Assembly (NCBI GenBank): GCA_026392575.1
Contig: JAPLBU010000446.1
Location: 1-10,174 of the forward strand
DNA from: Actinomycetota bacterium
GTDB lineage: Bacteria; Actinomycetota; Actinomycetes; S36-B12
Direction of reading: 5' to 3'
Length of the DNA stretch: 10,174 nt
Shown here: positions 6,401 through 10,174 of the stretch, in pieces
How the letters are laid out: the number at the start of each line of letters is the position of its first letter
Position numbering within the stretch: position 1 is the stretch's first letter
The notes under the pieces: model-generated
Database searches by the model: none
What the model was told of the DNA's origin: nothing
The model's input: the letters and a program-made list of their open reading frames with translations, nothing else
Translations under genes and position numbers: made by a program

Positions 6401-7175
6401 CCTGGCCGATGCAGTCTTCGGCAGCACGCGCGACCTGACGGTCGACACCGCGGTCCGCTGCGCTGCATGTGACGCCGCTGGCACCGCGCCGGGCAGCACC
6501 ACGGAGACCTGCGTGATGTGCAAGGGGCGCGGCGAGATCCAGCAGGTCCAGCGATCCTTCCTCGGCCAGGTCATGACATCGCGACCCTGCCCGCAGTGCC
6601 AGGGATTCGGCACGACCATCCCGCACCCATGCCCGGAGTGCTCGGGCGACGGGCGCGTTCGCACGCGCCGCACGCTGACGCTGCAGATCCCGCCGGGCGT
6701 CGACACCGGCACGCGCATTCAGTTGGCCGGCGAAGGCGAGGTCGGCCCCAACGGGGGTCCGGCCGGCGACCTCTTCGTCGAGATCGTCGTTGCCGAGCAC
6801 GAGATGTTCGAGCGCCGGGGTGATGAACTCCACTGCATCGTCACGGTCCCGATGACGTCGGCTGCCCTTGGCACCAGCATGAGCCTCGACACCCTCGACG
6901 GCGCCACGTCGATCGACATCCGGCCGGGCACGCAGTCGGGGGAGACCCTGCTGGTCAAGGGTCAGGGAGCCGGTCGCCTGCGGTCAGCGGGGCGCGGCGA
7001 CCTGCATGTCCACCTGCGGGTGCAGACCCCCACGCGGCTCGACCCCGAGCAGGAGGAACTGCTCCGCTCATTTGCGGCGCTGCGCGACGAGACGACTGTC
7101 CAGGTCGGCGCTTCTTCAGGGGAGCAGGCGGGCGGGCTCTTCTCCCGGCTCAAGGACGCGTTCACCGCGAAGTGA
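6363..7175 (+). pseudogene. dnaJ: DnaJ2 chaperone, zinc-finger and C-terminal substrate-binding fragment (frame broken)
   Basis: This continues dnaJ in the +1 frame from about RRGQDALIRLQVDL to the stop at 7173-7175. It has four zinc motifs (CAACDAAG, CVMCKGRG, CPQCQGFG, CPECSGDG); the first lacks the usual central Gly but keeps both Cys. Beta-barrel client-binding domains follow, with GEVGPNGGPAGDLFVEI, LHCIVTVPM and RGDLHVHLRVQTPTRL, and the DnaJ2-type end GLFSRLKDAFTAK. The only plausible independent start is a TTG at 6390 without a convincing ribosome binding site. Downstream homology is uninterrupted, so there is a single lesion. From memory of mycobacterial DnaJ2, about 35 linker residues are missing; restoring the frame needs an added length equal to 2 modulo 3. 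The stop overlaps the rsmE start by 4 nt. Confidence 0.88.
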
Positions 7176-7930
7176 CCGCACCCGTGTTCGTCGTGCCCGA
7201 GGCCGATCTCGCAACCGCGACGGTCGGCAGCATCGTGCGCGTGGGCGGACCGGAGGGTCGGCATGCGATCACGGTTCGACGCCTTACGGCAGGGGAGTCC
7301 GTTGCCCTCGTAGACGGCACCGGGCGACGGGCATCGGGCGTCGTTTCCCATGTGGTCGACCGGCAGGCATTCGACGTCGACGTCACCGCCTTCGAGACCG
7401 AGACCGCCCCGCAGCCGCGACTCGTCGTTGTGCAGGCCCTTCCCAAGGGTGAGCGCGGTGAACTCGCCGTCGAGCTGCTCACGGAGGTGGGCGTGGATGT
7501 GATCGTGCCGTGGGCCGCCGCCAATTGCGTGACCCAGTGGCGGCCGGATAGATCCGAGCGGGCACACCGACGCTGGGCCGATGCGGCCTTGGCCGCGGCC
7601 AAGCAGTCTCGACGGGCCCGATTTCCGGCCGTCGAGCCGCTCGCATCGACCGCCGACGTCGTGGCGCGTATCTCCTCGGCCTCGCAGGCGCTGGTCCTGC
7701 ATGAGTCCGCCACCGCCCCGATCGGCGCTGTTCGCGTGGTGCCTGCAGGTGATCTCGTCCTCGTGATCGGCCCCGAGGGGGGCCTGACGCCGGTCGAGAT
7801 CGCGGCGTTCGCGGACGCTGGGGCCACGACCGTCCGGCTCGGTCCGTCGGTCCTGCGCACATCCTCTGCGGGCATGGCGGCCGCCAGCGTGGTTCTGGCT
7901 TCGAGCGGCCGCTGGTCCGTGGAAGGATGA
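7172..7930 (+). CDS. rsmE: 16S rRNA (uracil(1498)-N(3))-methyltransferase RsmE
   Basis: RsmE methylates N3 of U1498 in 16S rRNA using SAM, acting on the assembled 30S subunit. The 252-residue length is typical. An N-terminal PUA-like domain (to ~75, with GPEGRHAITVRRLTAGE) is followed by a SPOUT-class trefoil-knot domain: LPKGERGELAVELLTEVGVD (90-109), AAAKQSRRARFP (141-152), the SAM-site loop VIGPEGGLTPVEI (198-210) and LGPSVLRTSSAG (223-234), the actinobacterial form of the usual LRTETA motif. The GTG start overlaps the dnaJ stop (GTGA), so its translation is probably coupled to dnaJ. Because the C-terminal dnaJ frame reaches this stop but the J-domain frame stops at 6400, the dnaJ lesion could lower rsmE expression. 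Confidence 0.95.
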   Translation: MTAPVFVVPEADLATATVGSIVRVGGPEGRHAITVRRLTAGESVALVDGTGRRASGVVSHVVDRQAFDVDVTAFETETAPQPRLVVVQALPKGERGELAVELLTEVGVDVIVPWAAANCVTQWRPDRSERAHRRWADAALAAAKQSRRARFPAVEPLASTADVVARISSASQALVLHESATAPIGAVRVVPAGDLVLVIGPEGGLTPVEIAAFADAGATTVRLGPSVLRTSSAGMAAASVVLASSGRWSVEG

Positions 7931-7934
7931 CGGA

Positions 7935-8279
7935 GTGACCGACTGCCTGTTCTGCGCGATCGCCGCTGGCGACATCCCCGCTGATGTCGTCCATCGCGAC
8001 GACGAGATCCTGGCTTTCCGCGACACCTCGCCACAGGCGCCGGTGCATGTGCTGGTGATCCCGCGCGCGCACTTTGCCAACGCTGCCGACCTCGCCAGGG
8101 TCGACCCCGCGCTGGCCGGCCGACTCCTCAACGTCGCGGGCGATATCGCGGCTCAGGAGGGGGTGGCCGAGTCGGGCTACCGCCTCGTCACCAACACTGG
8201 TGCGGGTGCCGGCCAGTCGGTCGATCATGTCCACTTCCACCTGCTGGGCGGCCGCGGCCTGTCCTGGCCTCCCGGCTGA
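7935..8279 (+). CDS. HIT-family (HINT-like) nucleotide hydrolase/transferase
   Basis: A 114-residue histidine-triad protein of the HINT branch, which hydrolyses purine nucleoside phosphoramidates or acyl-AMP; the physiological substrate is not known. The signature HVHFHLLGGR is at 98-107 with the nucleophile-region histidines H98, H100 and H102. The N-terminus has CLFC (4-7) with DCLFCAIAAGDIPADVV, a zinc-site start common in HINT proteins, and the HVLVIPRAHF strand at 38-47. It starts at GTG 7935, 4 nt after the rsmE stop, with GGAAGG just upstream inside rsmE. The position between rsmE and phoH is the standard actinobacterial one and implies co-transcription. Confidence 0.94.
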   Translation: MTDCLFCAIAAGDIPADVVHRDDEILAFRDTSPQAPVHVLVIPRAHFANAADLARVDPALAGRLLNVAGDIAAQEGVAESGYRLVTNTGAGAGQSVDHVHFHLLGGRGLSWPPG

Positions 8280-8290
8280 TCGGCACACAG

Positions 8291-9274
8291 ATGACGCAGA
8301 CCGCACCCGACGCGCCCATGGCGCGGACGACCATCGTGATCCCGCACTCGCTGCCGATGGTGGCGCTTCTCGGCTCGGACGATGAGTACCTCCGGCTGGT
8401 CGAGGAGGCATTCCCGACCACCGACATCATGGCTCGCGGCAACGAGATCACCCTGTCGGGTTCACCTGCCGACGTCGGGATCATCGACACCCTCGTTGGC
8501 GAGATGCTCGCGGTCCTGCGCACGGGGCAGGCGCTCACCGCCGAGTCCGTCGACCGCAGCATCACGTTGATGCTGTCGGGCACCCGGCCATCCGAGGTGC
8601 TCACAGCCAACATCCTCAGCAACCGCGGTCGAACAATCCGCGCCAAGACGCTGAACCAGAAGCGCTATGTCGATGCGATCGACAACAACACCATCGTCTT
8701 CGGGATCGGGCCAGCAGGTACGGGCAAGACATACCTCGCGGTCGCGAAGGCCGTTCAGGCCCTGCAGGCCAAGCAGATCAACCGCATCGTGCTCACGCGC
8801 CCGGCAGTCGAGGCTGGTGAGCGGCTCGGCTTCCTGCCCGGCACGCTGTCCGAGAAGATCGATCCCTATCTGCGTCCGCTCTACGACGCGCTGCACGACA
8901 TGATCGATCCTGACTCCATCCCGCGGCTCATCACCAGTGGCGTGATCGAGATCGCCCCGCTCGCGTACATGCGCGGCCGCACGCTGAACGACTCGTTCAT
9001 CATCCTCGACGAGGCGCAGAACACGTCGGCCGAGCAGATGAAGATGTTCCTGACCCGGCTGGGCTTCGGGTCGACCATGGTCGTCACGGGCGACGTCACA
9101 CAGGTCGACCTGCCGGGCGGCACGACGAGCGGGCTGCGGGTCGTCTCCGACATCCTCGAGGGGATCGACGATGTCGCCTTCTGTCGGCTCACATCCCAGG
9201 ATGTCGTGCGACACAAGCTGGTCGGGCGAATCGTCGACGCCTACGAGAAGTACGACGCGAAGCGCGCCACGTGA
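8291..9274 (+). CDS. phoH: PhoH-family ATPase (PhoH/YbeZ-like)
   Basis: A 327-residue P-loop ATPase of the PhoH/PhoL (YbeZ) group. The N-terminal KH-like region (~14-100) is followed by Walker A GPAGTGKT at 140-147, the conserved TRPAVEAGERLGFLPG block (169-184), Walker B FIILDEAQN (236-244) and GDVTQVDLP (267-275). Members bind ATP and are linked to RNA metabolism; YbeZ works with YbeY in rRNA processing, which fits the ybeY gene that overlaps this one by 4 nt. The ATG at 8291, 11 nt after the HIT stop, has no clear Shine-Dalgarno sequence. An alternative in-frame ATG at 8318 (residue 10) would also keep all domains. Confidence 0.95.
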   Translation: MTQTAPDAPMARTTIVIPHSLPMVALLGSDDEYLRLVEEAFPTTDIMARGNEITLSGSPADVGIIDTLVGEMLAVLRTGQALTAESVDRSITLMLSGTRPSEVLTANILSNRGRTIRAKTLNQKRYVDAIDNNTIVFGIGPAGTGKTYLAVAKAVQALQAKQINRIVLTRPAVEAGERLGFLPGTLSEKIDPYLRPLYDALHDMIDPDSIPRLITSGVIEIAPLAYMRGRTLNDSFIILDEAQNTSAEQMKMFLTRLGFGSTMVVTGDVTQVDLPGGTTSGLRVVSDILEGIDDVAFCRLTSQDVVRHKLVGRIVDAYEKYDAKRAT

Positions 9275-9723
9275 CAGCGGTGACCGTGCTGAACGAGTCG
9301 GGTGTGCCGTGCGACGCGGAAACGCTCGACAGTCTCGCGGCGTACCTGCTGGCCGCCCTGCGGCTTCACCCCGACTGCGAGCTCGGGATCACCCTCGTCG
9401 ACGTCGAGCGGATGACGACCCTGCATGAGGACTGGATGAACGAGCCGGGCCCCACGGATGTGCTGTCGTTTCCTATCGACGAGCTGCGGAGCGCCGCGGA
9501 CGGCGCGGTGGCGACGGTGGGCATCCTCGGCGACATCGTCCTGTGCCCGGCTTTCGCACTGGCGCAGGCGGCCGTGGCTGGTCGCAGCCTCGACGAGGAG
9601 CTGCAGTTCCTTACTACGCACGGCACCCTGCATCTGATCGGCTACGAACACGACACTGAGGCTGACTACGCGGAGATGTTCGCGCTGCAGGACACCCTGC
9701 TCGAGGGTTGGCGACGTCCATGA
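9271..9723 (+). CDS. ybeY: Endoribonuclease YbeY (rRNA maturation factor)
   Basis: YbeY is a zinc metalloprotein needed for 16S rRNA 3'-end maturation and 70S quality control. The 150-residue product has TDVLSFP (62-68), the GDIVLCP strand (88-94) and the metal site HGTLHLIGYEH with H117, H121 and H127 (the H3xH5xH family pattern), so the catalytic site is intact. It starts at GTG 9271, overlapping the phoH stop (GTGA), and its own stop overlaps the next ATG. This tight pairing with phoH is conserved across many bacteria and supports a joint function in rRNA processing. Confidence 0.96.
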   Translation: MTAVTVLNESGVPCDAETLDSLAAYLLAALRLHPDCELGITLVDVERMTTLHEDWMNEPGPTDVLSFPIDELRSAADGAVATVGILGDIVLCPAFALAQAAVAGRSLDEELQFLTTHGTLHLIGYEHDTEADYAEMFALQDTLLEGWRRP

Positions 9724-10174
9724 CCACCGATGCCTGGCTCGTCGTTCTGGCCGTCTTGCTTGTTGCCGTCGCCGGATTGCTGACGAGTGCCGAAACAGCG
9801 ATCGCCCGCGTCAGCCGCTCGCAGGTCGACGATGCACGCAGGGAGGGTGACGGTCGGGCCGCACGGCTGCTGCTGCTTCTGCAGGACCGGCCGAGGCATG
9901 TCAATGTCCTGCTCTTCCTCTCCACCGTGGCAACTGTCACCGCGACGGTGCTCGTCGGTTTCGTCTGCGTCGATGCGCTGACCGATCCCGGCGGTTCACC
10001 CGTGGGCGCCCTGGTCCTGGCCGTGGTGCTGATGGTGATCGCGTCCTATGTCGTCGTGGGGGTCGCGGCACGCACTCTCGGCCGCCAGCACTCCGAGCGC
10101 ATTGCCATGGCCGCGGCTGGGCCGGCGCGTTTCCTGGCCACGATTATCGGTCCGCTGGCGAGCCTGCTCATCCT
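9720..10174 (+). CDS. CNNM/DUF21-domain membrane protein (HlyC/CorC family), truncated at the window end
   Basis: The frame is open to the window edge (151 full codons). ATG 9720 overlaps the ybeY stop as ATGA. The sequence opens with a hydrophobic helix (AWLVVLAVLLVAVAGLLTS), then SAETAIARVSRSQVDDARREG, a match to the conserved start of CNNM domains (S-A-x-E-T-A-...-R). Two more membrane segments follow at roughly residues 61-80 and 94-116, after RPRHVNVLLFLST. Family members have CBS domains and a CorC/HlyC domain further on (not visible here) and are proposed magnesium/cobalt efflux or cation-homeostasis proteins, often misnamed hemolysins. The order ybeY, CNNM, then era is typical, so era is expected next. 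Confidence 0.88.
   Translation, partial: MTTDAWLVVLAVLLVAVAGLLTSAETAIARVSRSQVDDARREGDGRAARLLLLLQDRPRHVNVLLFLSTVATVTATVLVGFVCVDALTDPGGSPVGALVLAVVLMVIASYVVVGVAARTLGRQHSERIAMAAAGPARFLATIIGPLASLLI

Noticed and set aside
1..10174. CRISPR arrays, tRNA or rRNA genes, insertion sequences, riboswitches
   Set aside because: No regularly spaced direct repeats, cloverleaf-like sequences, transposase or integrase motifs, or conserved riboswitch cores were seen in any gap; the gaps are all under 170 bp.

Overview
The window is a high-GC bacterial chromosome segment (roughly two-thirds G+C) with frequent GTG and TTG starts and a compact gene order. It carries lepA, hemW, hrcA, dnaJ, rsmE, a HIT gene, phoH, ybeY and a CNNM/CBS membrane-protein gene, which is the classic housekeeping cluster of Actinomycetota. 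The DnaJ pieces match the actinobacterial DnaJ2 type (ending GLFSRLKDAFTAK), and a CIRCE element precedes hrcA. I would place it in Actinomycetota, probably Micrococcales; the order-level placement is a guess.

Layout. (1) 1-2716, plus strand: the 3' part of lepA (translation factor EF4) and, 12 nt later, hemW (radical-SAM heme chaperone), closed by a strong 16-bp hairpin at 2731-2766. (2) 2793-4936, minus strand: two accessory genes inserted between the hemW and hrcA blocks. One is a secreted, membrane-anchored protein with five cysteine-pair repeats that I cannot assign to a known function. The other is a TSUP-family (TauE/SafE-like) membrane transporter. The transporter appears to have a leaderless promoter overlapped by a dyad, and a second, separate dyad lies between the two genes. 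(3) 5037-10174, plus strand: a -10 box and CIRCE, then hrcA, a broken dnaJ2, rsmE, a HIT hydrolase gene, phoH, ybeY and the start of a CNNM-domain protein that runs off the window. Gaps are tiny, and three junctions overlap by 4 nt (dnaJ/rsmE, phoH/ybeY, ybeY/CNNM), so this looks like one operon of heat-shock control followed by ribosome/rRNA maturation genes.

Most notable points. dnaJ2 is split: the J-domain and the zinc-finger/C-terminal part lie in different frames, and the Gly/Phe-rich linker between them is missing. This is either a genuine deletion or an assembly collapse of a GC-rich repeat. The cysteine-repeat surface protein is the best candidate for something undescribed. I found no RNA genes, CRISPR arrays, insertion sequences or phage genes. 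No stretch over 300 bases lacks a gene.
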